Assembly: GCA_024449915.1 (NCBI GenBank)
Contig: JAMZAV010005052.1
Location: 1-64,000, forward strand
Direction of reading: 5' to 3'
Length of the DNA: 64,000 nt
Source: Sweltsa coloradensis
Lineage: Eukaryota > Arthropoda > Insecta > Plecoptera > Chloroperlidae
The translations under genes were made by a program, and so were the position numbers. The notes under the pieces were generated by a model. The model was not told the origin of the DNA and did no database searches. It saw only the letters and a program-made list of their open reading frames with translations. Positions 54,262-64,000 of the stretch are shown here, in pieces. Positions within the stretch are counted from its first letter, which is position 1, and each line of letters begins with the position of its first letter.

Positions 54262-54672
54262 CCGATGGCTGTGTGTCGTACCGTACACTCGAACACCGAA
54301 GTTAAGCAGAATCGGGCGTGGTCATGGGTAGAGTGGGTGACCGCTCTGCCCTGAAATTCACGTATACCGCTGGTTAGAGCAGATGGACGGTTCGAAAGCT
54401 AGTGTAACAGCTTCGTTCTCCTCGACGTCTGCTCGGCAGTCCGGGTTAGTGGAGGAACCTACATGACTGTCTAAGTTACACCGTCCTTTCGGATGGGACG
54501 TTAAGCCGTTGGTCCCCTTGGTACTTTTCGAAAGGAGTAGGCTACGTGCCGGTAGCGGGTTTCCCCTCCTCCCTTCTGTTCATACTTTATCCTCATCTAT
54601 CACCACTCATCGTCTCGATTAGCCAAAAGTGCATAAATATGAGACGTTAAGCAATATTCAATCAATCAATCC
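54262..54672 (+). repeat. 5S-rRNA-derived SINE
   Basis: The first ~105 bases are 5S rRNA-like: GGCTGTGTGTCGTACC, ACACCGAAGTTAAGCA with ATCGGGCGTGGTCA (A-box/IE region, 54293-54324), GAGTGGGTGACCGC (C-box region, 54331-54344) and ATACCGCTGG. A core follows with CTTTCGGATGGGACGTTAAG and TTTTCGAAAGGAGTAGG, resembling conserved SINE cores shared across animals (Deu or Nin-DC type). It ends in the same tail A (CGTCTCGATTAGCC ... GAGACGTTAAGCAATAT, AATC repeats) as the GC-rich SINEs. Internal Pol III promoter expected from the 5S head. Confidence 0.85.
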
Positions 54673-54831
54673 GTCAGTTCGGTCCGGAAATCTGTGGGGT
54701 TGTTGGTTGATGTATTTGTTCACAAATGCTCCGTAGTCCAAAAAATTAGAGCCCTTTCATTCCCATTTTCTCTCCGACAAGTAGATCCGTTTAATTTTTT
54801 AAATGCTTCAATGTGATACCTTAATTCTTTT

Positions 54832-54861
54832 GGGCACTGATAACTCTACTATTGAGTGCCC
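54832..54861 (+). other. LINE 3' stem-loop (type C, copy 4)
   Basis: GGGCACT and AGTGCCC form a perfect 7-bp stem, with ACTC/GAGT pairing inside the loop. Confidence 0.55.
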
Positions 54862-54869
54862 TTAAACAA

Positions 54870-55575
54870 CACTTTGTGACGAGTCCAAACCGTTGAACCG
54901 GCCTACACTTACCGTGCCCGGCAAGACTCGGTGGAGATGGGGGGTGGGGATGTAGTTGCTCTGCTCTGGTACCAAGGGCGCCACCTCGTTCTGAAGTTAG
55001 GGTACCTAGAGGTCTGGGTAGATGGAACGAGGAAGTTCTACGAAGACAAAACCCACAAATAACTAGACATGAGAAATTTATTGAATTAATCCTGTCACCA
55101 ATACAAACAAAGCCTCCTCAAAGTCCTATGGGTAGGATGAGTAGCCACCAAAAGTTCGATGTGGGTAACGTAGAAGCTAAAATAGTAGATCTCTTACGTA
55201 CACAAATATCGAGTAAATGGTTCCATTAACATGAGACAATAGAAATAGTATAGGGTAACAAGGTACGTCAAAGATCAAGCCATTTTCACCATGGCATGGC
55301 CTAGTAATAATATCTTAGGCACAAATAACAAGTAGATAACAAGGAATGTACAATATATTTAGTTATTCAACAATTAAAGATAGGCCTAGGGTATAGGGCT
55401 GGGTCGTCGTGGTGGGCTCATGTTCTCTCTCTCGCTCGGCAATGTACTCTGATTAAATGCTGAATTCCGCCATCTTTTTTGCCAATGTGTCAAGGCTTCA
55501 CCTTGAGCATTTGCTAGTAACATTGGCAGACTAGAATCCGTCCTCAGCCTCTGCACTAGCTTTTGGTGTCGTGAT
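54870..55575. other. No gene recognised
   Basis: No supported feature. Confidence 0.4.
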
Positions 55576-55577
55576 GG

Positions 55578-55802
55578 TGGCGGAACTTTCCCCTTCCCTT
55601 TGACTACCTCCCCTACGGCGACGACAAAGACAACACGGACGGATGATGACACAGACGGAGACGACCACGACGTGGGGGAACCCCTGCCCCCCCCCCCATA
55701 CGCTTGTGGCTGGTTCTGACCAGCACAGGCCTGTCCGCCCCTTGTCCCCCGCGTCATCCCTTACGTCCCTCCCTTCGTCTCGATCAGCCAAGTTGCATAA
55801 AT
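55578..55802 (+). repeat. GC-rich SINE, copy 15, end cut at ATAAATAT
   Basis: 5' truncated copy with a C run at 55688-55698. It carries CGTCTCGATCAGCC but stops at ATAAATAT, before the right stem arm, exactly where the Copia coding sequence starts. Confidence 0.75.
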
Positions 55803-56173
55803 ATTCACCATATTTCTGAGAAAACCCCCTGGCAACAAGCCTTGCCTTATGGCGTACAGAGCCATCTGTGCTAACCTTTCTTTTAAAAACCCATTTACAT
55901 TTGACAACATTTTTATTAGTTGGACGGTCAACTAATTCCCAGGTTCATTATTGGTTAAAGCAGCATTTCCTCTTTCATAGCTTGTTTCCATAGATCTTTA
56001 TCAGTACGCTCTAGAGCATCATTTACACATTGAGGATCTTGTTTGTTTATTACAACAAGATTATGGTTATCATTTTGAATTAAGAAAGAAAAACCTGCAT
56101 ATTTATAGTCTTCGTCTTTTAAAGGTTTTCTTTGTCTAGTCGGGTATCTATTTCCGAATAAAATTGGCTGCAA
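55803..56173 (-). pseudogene. Copia reverse transcriptase, N-terminal part
   Basis: DALERTDKDLWKQAMKEEM (the W..A...E start of Copia RT), a stop, then VDRPTNKNVVKCKWVFKRK, STDGSVRHKARLVARGFSQKYG to the break at 55803. The catalytic YVDD region is missing. Confidence 0.8.
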
Positions 56174-56418
56174 AAGGTTCTAAATCAAAACCTCTTAATT
56201 CCTCGACATCACTATTTCCTCATGACTATCATTTGAAAACATCACTAGAATTATCATTGTAAGATAATCTTTCCAAGTCATTTGCATTATCATCATCAGT
56301 CGATGGGATTGCAACCTGCTGTTGGATCTGTATGTTGGTAACAGGTTCAACTTCAGAGTTATGCTTACTGTCTGATTTTGATAGTACATTTCCTGCAGCT
56401 GACTCTATGATTACAATA

Positions 56419-57330
56419 TCACGAGCAAAAACCAAAGGTTTTAGGATTGTCTGCGCGTACCAGACGATAACCCTTAGTAGTTTCGCCATACCCTACAAGG
56501 ATGCATTCAACCGATTTTTTGTCGAGTTTTCTACGCTTTTCATCCGGAATATGAACTTGCGCTTTACTACCAAAAATTCGAAGGGGCGACACATCTATTT
56601 TTTCACCAGTCCATACTTCCTCAGGAACAGCATTCTTTATTGCCGCAGTTGGACATCTATTCTTTATGTTAATAGAAGTGTTCATGGCCTCAGCCCAAAA
56701 CGTATTTTCTAAACCTGAATCAAATAGCATGCATCTAACACGCTCCATAAGAGTACGATTTGTGCGTTCCACTACTCCATTTTGTTGGGGAGTATGAGGG
56801 ATAGTTTTTTGATGGACAATACCATTATTTTTTAAGTAATTTTCAAACTCACTACTGGTAAATTCCCCACCGTTATCGGTACGAATCACCTTTATAGACT
56901 TACCTGTATGCTTCTCGGTCTTTGCTTTAAACTCTACAAATTTGGAGAAAGCTTCACTTTTTTCCTTCAGCATATATCCAAAAGTTTTACAACTGAAGTC
57001 GTCTACAAATATTAGACAATATCTAGCGCCAGACCATGAGGGGTTTTCCATGGGACCTATAATGTCACCATGAACTAGTTCAAGCAAATCTTTTGCTCTT
57101 TTCCCCCAGACTTTGGGAACTTGGTTACAGTCTGCTTACCTTCTTAACATACTGTACATGGATCTAAACATTCATTATCAAAACATTATCCCTTTTACAA
57201 GGCCTTGCTTGAGTGAGTTTAATCCTAACGATTTAAGTGGCCTAATCGCCCATGCCATAATTCATGATCAGAAATAGGCTTACTTACTGCCAAAGCCCTC
57301 ACTTGCTCTTTATTGTGGTCACTATGATCT
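56419..57330 (-). pseudogene. Copia integrase
   Basis: Open from 57087 to 56419 and extended upstream by a shifted piece. WHGRLGHLNR and CTVC (57120-57270) are the HHCC zinc region; LVHGDIIGPM holds the first catalytic Asp, VIRTDNGGEF the second, and TPQQNGVVERTNRTLMERVR the Glu. FGSKAQVHIP and CILVGYGETTKGYRL follow, as usual. The enzyme would insert cDNA into the genome. The core is intact over 222 codons although the rest of the element is broken. Confidence 0.85.
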
Positions 57331-57427
57331 AACGTATAGATAGGTACCTCCTTTGAGAGTTACAGTCAGTTCAGGTGCAACATCTAACGAGATGAGATGT
57401 TCATCATACACCTTTCACCCATGTTTA

Positions 57428-57730
57428 TCAAATGTCACAAAAATATCCTTTTTCAGTTATTTTTGAAACAGATAAAAAGATTTGTTGCCAAGTTAGGTAC
57501 ATGAATAACATTTTTAACAATCTTAGGAATATTTCCTCGGAATCGGAACACTTAAAGTTCGTGAGTATGTCGCCAACACCATTTGACGATATTTTACTGT
57601 TATCGGCAACAGTAATATCCTGATTGCGAAAGTTAAAATCAGTCATCCATTCTTTATTTGGAGACATGTGACATGTGCTCCCGAATCTAATACCCAAGAT
57701 TCTTTTGACACGGAGGTCAGAAATGCTGAA
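57428..57730 (-). pseudogene. Copia protease region
   Basis: SCHMSPNKEWMTDF (the SGAS.HM end of Copia protease, with the DSG start displaced to SWVLDSGAHVTC-like sequence near 57690-57720 in another frame), ITVADNSKISSNGVGDI, then decay. Cleaves gag-pol in an active element. Confidence 0.7.
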
Positions 57731-57829
57731 TCTGATAGCATAGTAGTAGGCTTATTTTTTGAAGCACCAACAATATTGCTATCACTACCAGAATTATTTT
57801 TATTCCATTTACTATATCATTAGTCTTAG

Positions 57830-58572
57830 AATTAGATGTTTGATTTTTCTTTCTATTAGGACAATCAGGACGTTTATGTCCTCTCATTGCATTCTTTAAA
57901 AATACTACTTTATTAACAGTACCTGTAGGATTAGGCCTAGGCCCACTATTCACATTTTTTCTCCAAGTTTTTTCTTAGTAGTAGCACCATGAGACATCAA
58001 TGCAGTCGAATTTTCATCGTGACCCTTTAGTACTCTGCGGGAACTTTCTTCAAGAAGAGCGATCTTGACTTCTTCGGAAGGCGGAGTCTTCTTTTTGTCC
58101 CGTGTCAACATCATGATGAGCGTTTCATAGGACTCGTCAACACCGTTCATGAGCACAAATGAAAGATATTTGTCCTCGATGGTCTCACCCATATCAATTA
58201 ATTTTCGATGAATATTGTGATGACACTGTTCACAAATTCTTCCATTGCCGAAAATTGGGACTGACGACTGTTAAATAACCGTCTAGTCAGGTCAAAAACG
58301 TGACTCATACTTGACCCTTCATAAGCAGATTGTAGGCTATCCCATGCCATCTTGGATGAAGTCGCAGTTTGGACATGAACATAACAAGTGGATTGGACAG
58401 TCAGGCATATTTTGGCTAGTGCCTGTGCGTCCCTATCCTGGTTCTTGTCCGTTATAGGTTCACTGCCATCCACGAGATTCCATAGGCTCTCGAGCATTAG
58501 GGTCATTTTCATAGCAAATTTCCATGTTGAGTAATTTGTTTGACCCTCTAGTTCTCGATGGTAGGTTTCCAT
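57830..58572 (-). pseudogene. Copia gag
   Basis: Two adjoining frames: METYHRELEGQTNYSTWKFAMKMTL, AWDSLQSAYEG, LTRRLFNSRQ (58198-58572) and GETIEDKYLSFVLMNGVDESYETLIMML (57950-58192), then RGHKRPDCPNRKK, the end of a CCHC knuckle whose first Cys pair is lost to a shift. This is the Copia gag (UBN2-type) domain that packages element RNA. Confidence 0.8.
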
Positions 58573-58600
58573 GCGAAGAAACTGCTGGAAACGACATGTT

Positions 58601-59699
58601 TACGGTCGATTTCGCTACGAAAACTAACCTCACTTATGAATTCACAATCAAACTATCACAATTTACGAAGATAAAACGATTGTTAGAACATGATATCTTA
58701 CGTTAGTTTGCGTGTCTGGGCACATAAACTGTTAGGCAAAGTAAAGAACTGCACATTTATATAGATTAATTGTGATTTATTGTATGAAAATGATACAACG
58801 TTTTGTGCACGTCAAGTGTGCTCACAAAAAAACAGGAAGAGAGGGGGGATACAACCGGAAATGGGAAGTTACAAACAAAGAATATACATCAAGGTGGCGG
58901 TGGAATACATACCGGGAAATTAAAAAAACATTAGGTTAGAAAACATAGACATCCTATATAATTGGCTAGACCAGCAGTCGGTGGTCCACTTCCGGTACAA
59001 TTAGAAGCCATCTTAAAATGACAGTTACATGTTAATCAAATGGAGCGATTTTTGGCCAAATAGTCTCCAAGATTGCCGCCAGGTTGACAGTAAGCATACT
59101 AGCCTTTAACACCAAATGATTACTAAATTCGCTTATGCAATCACTAGATCGCTGTTGTTTCTTTTGTTTACATAACATGCTGCACAAGCTAAAACTCGAT
59201 CAATAACAATTCCGTAAAATACTTTATTGCATTAAAAAAAGCATAAATTACACACCAAATCGCCATCTTGAAATGGCACAGGTTGAGTACTTCAATTTTG
59301 CTACGCTCGCGCCTGTGCGGAGGTATCGGAGACTGCTAATCTATGCCATACTGTAATAAGGGGTTTAATCTCAATGGTTATAAAACTACATAATAAATGT
59401 ACACACTGCATCTGTGTTTACTGTAGGTCCATAATAAGAGTAAAATCCCTGAATCAATGGAAATTTGACGTACTATATGTATGTTTGTCACGATGAAGCC
59501 TCACTACATATCTTGAAATATTAACTCACATTTGTTCGCGGACCCCAGTACCCAATTACCACGCACATATGGCCTACGTGAATCTAGGGGTCGATATTTT
59601 CATACGTTTGCAAGGTGGTTACTAGGAAAAAAGAAGGCTCCACAACGATTCTTGTTCCCTAAGTCGGGTTAGTGATGTCGTGTAGTGTGAAGGGTTGTA
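58601..59699. other. No gene; R3-like fragment at 59400-59560
   Basis: No coding feature. 59400-59560 matches the first part of repeat R3 (AGTAAAATCCCTGAA, CGATGAAGCCTCACTACATATCTTG). Confidence 0.5.
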
Positions 59700-59700
59700 T

Positions 59701-60750
59701 GTGTGTAGTGCCCAATGCTACTGTAGGCAATTGCCAAGCAGCCCCAGGATGTGCGCGAGTGGAGAAACTAGTGTGTGTAGGGGCCAAGCTACTGTTCATT
59801 GTGCCCGCATCCCAGTGTAGAACGGCGAAGTAGTGACGAAAGAAGTGTGTGTAGGGGCCACGCTACTGTTTACCTTGTGGCCAGCAGTCCCCAGTTGTGT
59901 GCGACGCGTGTGGAACGACGTGTGTGGGAGGGGCCAAGCTTATACTTTTACATTTTGCCAGCAGCCCGCAGGGTGCGCGTGAAGTGTGAGAACGAGTGTG
60001 AATGGTAGGTGGCCAAAGCTTACTGTTACGATTGCCAGCAGCCCCAGTGTGCGCGAGTGGAGAACGAAGTGTGTGGAGGCGGCCAAGCCTACTGTTACAT
60101 GTGTGTGTGCACAAGCAGGCCCCAAGTGTGGCGCGAGTGTTAGAACGAAGTACGTAGTGTAGGGGCCAAGCTGACTGTTTTACATTAGCCAGCAGCCTCC
60201 AGATGTGCGCGAATGTGTGTGAGAACTATAAGTGTGTGTAGGGGCCAAGGCTACTGTTAACATCTGCCTAGCAGCCCCAGTGTACGCGATGTGTGAGACG
60301 GAAGTGTGTGTAGGGGCCAAGCACACTGCTTTATTAGTTGCCATAGCAGCCCCAGGGGTGGCGTGAGTGTATATAACGAAAGTGTGTGTAGGGGCGCATA
60401 GCTACTGTTGACATTGCCAGCATGCCCCATGTGGCGCGAGTAGTGAGAACGAAGTGTGTGTAGGGGCCAAGCGACTGTTACATTGCCGCAGCCCCAGTGT
60501 GCGGCGAGTGATACAACGAATTGTGTGGTAGAGGTGCACAAGCTAACTGATTACATTGCCAGCAGCCCCCGTGTTGCGCAAAGTGTTGGAACTGAATCGT
60601 GTGTGTAGGGGCCCAAGCTATCCTGTTACATTGCTCACAGACCCCCAGTGTAGCGCGAGTGTGAGAACCGAAGTGTGTGGAGGGGCCAAGTCTACTGTAT
60701 ACATTGCCCAGCAGCCCCAGGGTTCGCGAGTTGAATGTGTGGGTGTAGTG
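59701..60750. repeat. Minisatellite, about 14-15 units
   Basis: Tandem units of about 65-80 bases, each with GTGTGTAGGGGCCAAGC, CTGTTACATTGCCAGCAGCC, CCAGTGTGCGCGAGTGTGAG and AACGAA. Units differ by many single-base insertions and deletions. Long frames on either strand within it are products of the repeat, not genes. Confidence 0.9.
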
Positions 60751-63700
60751 TGGTTTAATTTAAATGTGTGAATGTTTTACTTCTTACCTTCCTGCTCCTA
60801 ATAGGAATGAACACTGACAAACAGTAGTAGACCGAAAAGTAAGTTCTATGTATATAAAACTTGGTTATATTTGGGTATTTAAACAATATGATGTACAATA
60901 TAAAAGTAATAAAACAATAATAGAAAGTACACACACAAAAAAAATATTATCTTGTGATACCTCTTACTTCTGGGTTTTCGTGATCTGAGTTTAAACAACG
61001 CAAATCTATAAACTACAAGTACATAAAAATACATACATATGTTTTGGCAAACCTAGCAGTATTCTTCTTTGAAGTGAGTAACAAAAAATAGACTTACACA
61101 AACTTTTGAGGTATGGTCTATTGGACTTGTCCGATTTCGTATATGTAGGCTGCTTTATACAATGTCATGAAAAATAGTATATAGTCCGGAAGGTGAACAG
61201 CGAATTCGGGACTTGCCTGGGACTTAGACGGTTTTACCAGGTTGGAATAAAGACAAATAAATATTCTGCAGTGTTAAAAATCATGTAAAGCTTGGTATCC
61301 AGTAAATTTAGCCATTTCATGACTGAAATCTATGGCTGGCAAGTTATCTAGAGATTGACAACATCTTCCAAGTCCTGCAAATAAACGCAGGAACTATTTT
61401 ACTCATTTATATCTACAGAAATATATGGAAACATTTAGGACTTTAGTCATTTTTGTGGCTCGTTGGCTAAGAGAGCGAATTTTTGTCTAAGTCCCCTACA
61501 AAGAGGTAATTTGTTGTGTGACTAATACTTGAAACTTTTCACGATAGATGGAAACACAATGCATGGAAAAAATATTCTAAGTGATTGAAAAAATAGGAAT
61601 ATTAAAATAGAACGTCGCGACTCCGGGAGCTAGGACTTGCCAGTTTTTCTTCGGATGTAGTTGATAGGCACCATAGCTAGGCTAGGAAGTTAGTCGAAAT
61701 TATTCTAATTCTCAAACCCTAAGCGAGGGTGTCTCAGAGTCCCAAGTGTGGATGCTACCACGTTGACTTAGACGCCATAGGCGGCAGACCAATTTCCCGG
61801 GCACCACGGTTGATAGGCTGCCAGCAAGTTCGGCCCGAGCTCCCGCGTAAGACAAATCTTTATATTAGCCCTCGATGAGTCGGACAAAGGGGGATTCCTC
61901 GTGCAGTCGGAACACCTTCACAGATGAGCCTCTTCCGCGAACAACTGAGGGAGTCCGGGGTCCGGCCTCCCTTATTATAAAAGGCATCCTTCGTGCTGGA
62001 GCAAGGATGTCTGAGGCGGCGTGGGGTGGGGGTATCTAGCGCATGCGCCCCAAAAACAAAAAATAAGCTATGCTCATACGATCGGCTGCTACGAGACGTG
62101 GCTAGTTTGTGCCGCTAGGTAGGTGTTAATAAGGCAGGCAGTACTACTGCTAACCGCCGGAGCAAGAAACTTCCCTAACCTTGGTGACCAACCTCTACAC
62201 TAAACCACTCCTAGTAGTTGCAAATAAACAATGAAAATAACTCATGCATCTTAAATGAATTCGTACCACATACATAAGCTAATTTCAACGTTTTCTCGAA
62301 ATCACTAAATCACTTTACACACGAGATACATGAACCATAGAAACAAACACATCACTGTAGTTTTTTAGAACTGAATGCTTCATTTGGTATGTACGCGCAC
62401 TTACACAGCTTCAAACTTGTATGTCGTACGCGGTACCCTATCTGTTAGCATAAAAAACCTATTTTAACAAAGCACTAGCAATTATATGCAAGATAACATA
62501 TTATTTACAGTAGTATTGTTCTGTGTTGTTACGCATTGGCAAGGAATTTCGGTGGACTAGCAACAGGTTTAGCCTGACAGTTTGACAAAGACAAAGGGTC
62601 CTTGTCTTTAGCAATAAAACTTTTCTTTTAAAATTTATATGGCAGGACAGATGAAGACTCTGCACATGATGTCTTAGAGGTTGCGAGTAGTGGTCTTGAC
62701 CTTGAATTTAATGAGTCATTATAAAGTTTGAGGCGTAACCACAGAACACTAGCCAAGGTCACGGTAATGCCACATATTCTGTGTAGGTACACTTGAACCC
62801 AGCGCTCGCTCGGTGACACTAACCATATGTCAGTCACCGCATCTCAACGTGTTCGTGCCACCGAGCGCTTTAGGCCGCCAGAAATTTACAAAGTCGATGT
62901 GCCTAGATCGTTTTACATTACCGCCCCTCTAAAAAAACTCTCTAGGGTCGATACAAGTAGGCTTGTCATCGTGCCTAAGAGGTTCCAGGTTTGTACAAAT
63001 TCGAAAATGAATGAATAATCCATGACAAGTAATGAATACAACACGACTACAAAACATGACTTTAGGCAAGCGCTGAGAATTACCGTTGAGACATTGGATC
63101 AGTATGGTCAATGACAATCAGTCTTAGTCTTCTTGAAGTATTATACCCTTTTTGGGTCCGGTCACTCGAATTTTATACTCCTCACTTACTTATTTTCGGT
63201 TGGTGGGAGGGACTCTGCTGTTTTATTTTGGTTTATTTTCGTTCACCAAGTTTTGTGCTTTAAGATGTTTTGTTTTCGTATGATTGGGTCGTGCCTTCGT
63301 TGTGCCGGTTTTGGACCTTCAGATGCTTGAGTGGCCTTCCTACTTGGCATGAAGTAACATCTGGACTGAAATCTGTCGCGATTCCTTGGAGTTTGAGCGG
63401 ATTACACTTTCTTTGCTGATGTGCTTCGGGGGTGGCCGTGACTGCCTGCCTTGTTCCCGGTTGTTTGTCGTCGTGAGTTGTCTCGGTACCTCGCCGGTGC
63501 TCTCGCTCTTCCCCTCCTCCTAGACCCTGACACTCTTCAGAACAGTAGAAGGTCCTTCCGTCCCTGTTGAGGATTATCATCACTAACCGCGGGGGTCCAA
63601 AGCCTTCATGGAGAACTGTTTATGGCGCGATGGTGTTTTTCTGATTGGCCGTTTGTCTCATCTTGTCTCTCGCCTCTGGTCTGATTTTTGCTAGGTACTC

Positions 63701-64000
63701 TTCTCCCCCGATTTCGAGAGTAAAGCCGTGGGGCAAGAGATGCTCGCACGCACGTGGGTACGGCGGGTTGTGTTGGTGTTTGGTCTTGGCCCATTCTCGC
63801 GTATACTGCTTCTTGAATGTCCCGGGCGTTCCGTTTTCCAAGTGGTGAAGATCCCGTAGGTCTTGTTGAAAATTGACTTGATGTTATTCCGGGGTGCCTC
63901 TGTTTGAGAATGCGGTTAACCTTTTACAGTGTCCTTGGTAAGTGGGCCTTCTAATTTACTCTTAAAAGTCATGTATACATCACTATGTATTACGTAGACA
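60751..64000. other. No gene recognised; weak candidate frames at 63.3-63.9 kb
   Basis: Unique-looking sequence. A TATAAAAGG at 61973-61981 has no coding sequence behind it. A short inverted repeat (AGCGCTCG ... CGAGCGCT) spans 62800-62872. At 63620-63841 the minus strand is open (KKQYTREWAKTKHQHNPPYP, GGEEYLAKIRPEARDKM) with a further frame at 63260-63583; both are protein-like in composition but unrecognised. Confidence 0.4.

Larger units (their letters stand above)
55803..58600 (-). mobile_element. Truncated Ty1/Copia retrotransposon
   Basis: Reads on the minus strand gag, zinc knuckle, protease, integrase and the first part of reverse transcriptase, in the Copia order. It is cut off at 55803 inside the reverse transcriptase. 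No LTRs were found: the region above 58600 has no matching repeat in the window. Frameshifts and stops separate the domains. Confidence 0.85.

Noticed and set aside
54262..54370. Functional 5S rRNA gene
   Set aside because: The 5S-like part is diverged and fused to a SINE core and tail, so it is a SINE head.
60257..60541. Open frame of 94 codons on the minus strand and others across 59.8-60.8 kb
   Set aside because: They are read-throughs of the minisatellite; the 'protein' is the repeat unit in shifting frames.
59701..60750. CRISPR-like array
   Set aside because: Units are directly tandem with no unique spacers and the context is eukaryotic.
61973..61981. TATAAAAGG as a promoter
   Set aside because: Only a ten-codon frame follows and no splice donor or coding region is nearby.
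1..64000. tRNA genes or conserved host genes
   Set aside because: No cloverleaf with intact A and B boxes and no single-copy gene family was recognised by eye; a tRNAscan or protein search would be decisive.

Overview
This is an intergenic, transposon-packed stretch of an animal nuclear genome, most likely a marine invertebrate. Evidence: metazoan transposon types (PHD-type ORF1 LINE, P, Harbinger, THAP/DDE, Kolobok-like and CACTA DNA elements, Copia and Gypsy), a 5S-rRNA-derived SINE, spliceosomal-type signals (GTAAGT donors, TATA boxes), and many AGGCCTAG-type words. I could not narrow the phylum. No single-copy host gene can be named with confidence; almost every recognisable coding stretch is a transposon relic with stops or frameshifts.

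Layout. 1-15 kb: a Mutator-like transposase pseudogene, a nearly intact LINE (ORF2 open for 1035 codons, ORF1 broken by one stop) nested in an older transposase-like relic, a pogo-type helix-turn-helix, a Harbinger relic and an RNase H-bearing LINE 3' end. 15-24 kb: LTR-like repeats, a TATA-headed intronless acidic ORF (17.1-18.0 kb), P-element and Myb/SANT relics, a cluster of four GC-rich SINEs, MULE-like and LINE ORF1 relics. 24-34 kb: CACTA relics split and duplicated around a LINE fragment, a second Harbinger relic, a foldback element, another Myb/SANT relic, a two-exon unknown gene model and LTR/integrase remains. 34-46 kb: THAP/DDE relics, an unknown ORF of 219 codons split by a SINE with a clear target duplication, a precisely bounded 2.2-kb TTAA element carrying THAP and P2X7-ballast-like domains, more SINEs, an R2-like LINE fragment, a GC-rich coding-like segment and a ~167-bp satellite. 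46-53.5 kb: a badly eroded Gypsy element and G-rich, homopolymer-rich sequence that may be poor consensus. 53.5-64 kb: a 5S-derived SINE, a truncated Copia element, a minisatellite and about 3 kb with nothing recognisable.

The unifying theme is retrotransposition. One GC-rich SINE family (about 15 copies, all on the + strand) occurs with two different 3' tails. One of these tails is shared with the 5S-derived SINE. Each tail carries a short 3' stem-loop of the kind a LINE reverse transcriptase could recognise. Much of the rest looks like parts of autonomous elements that have decayed in place or been interrupted by these SINEs.
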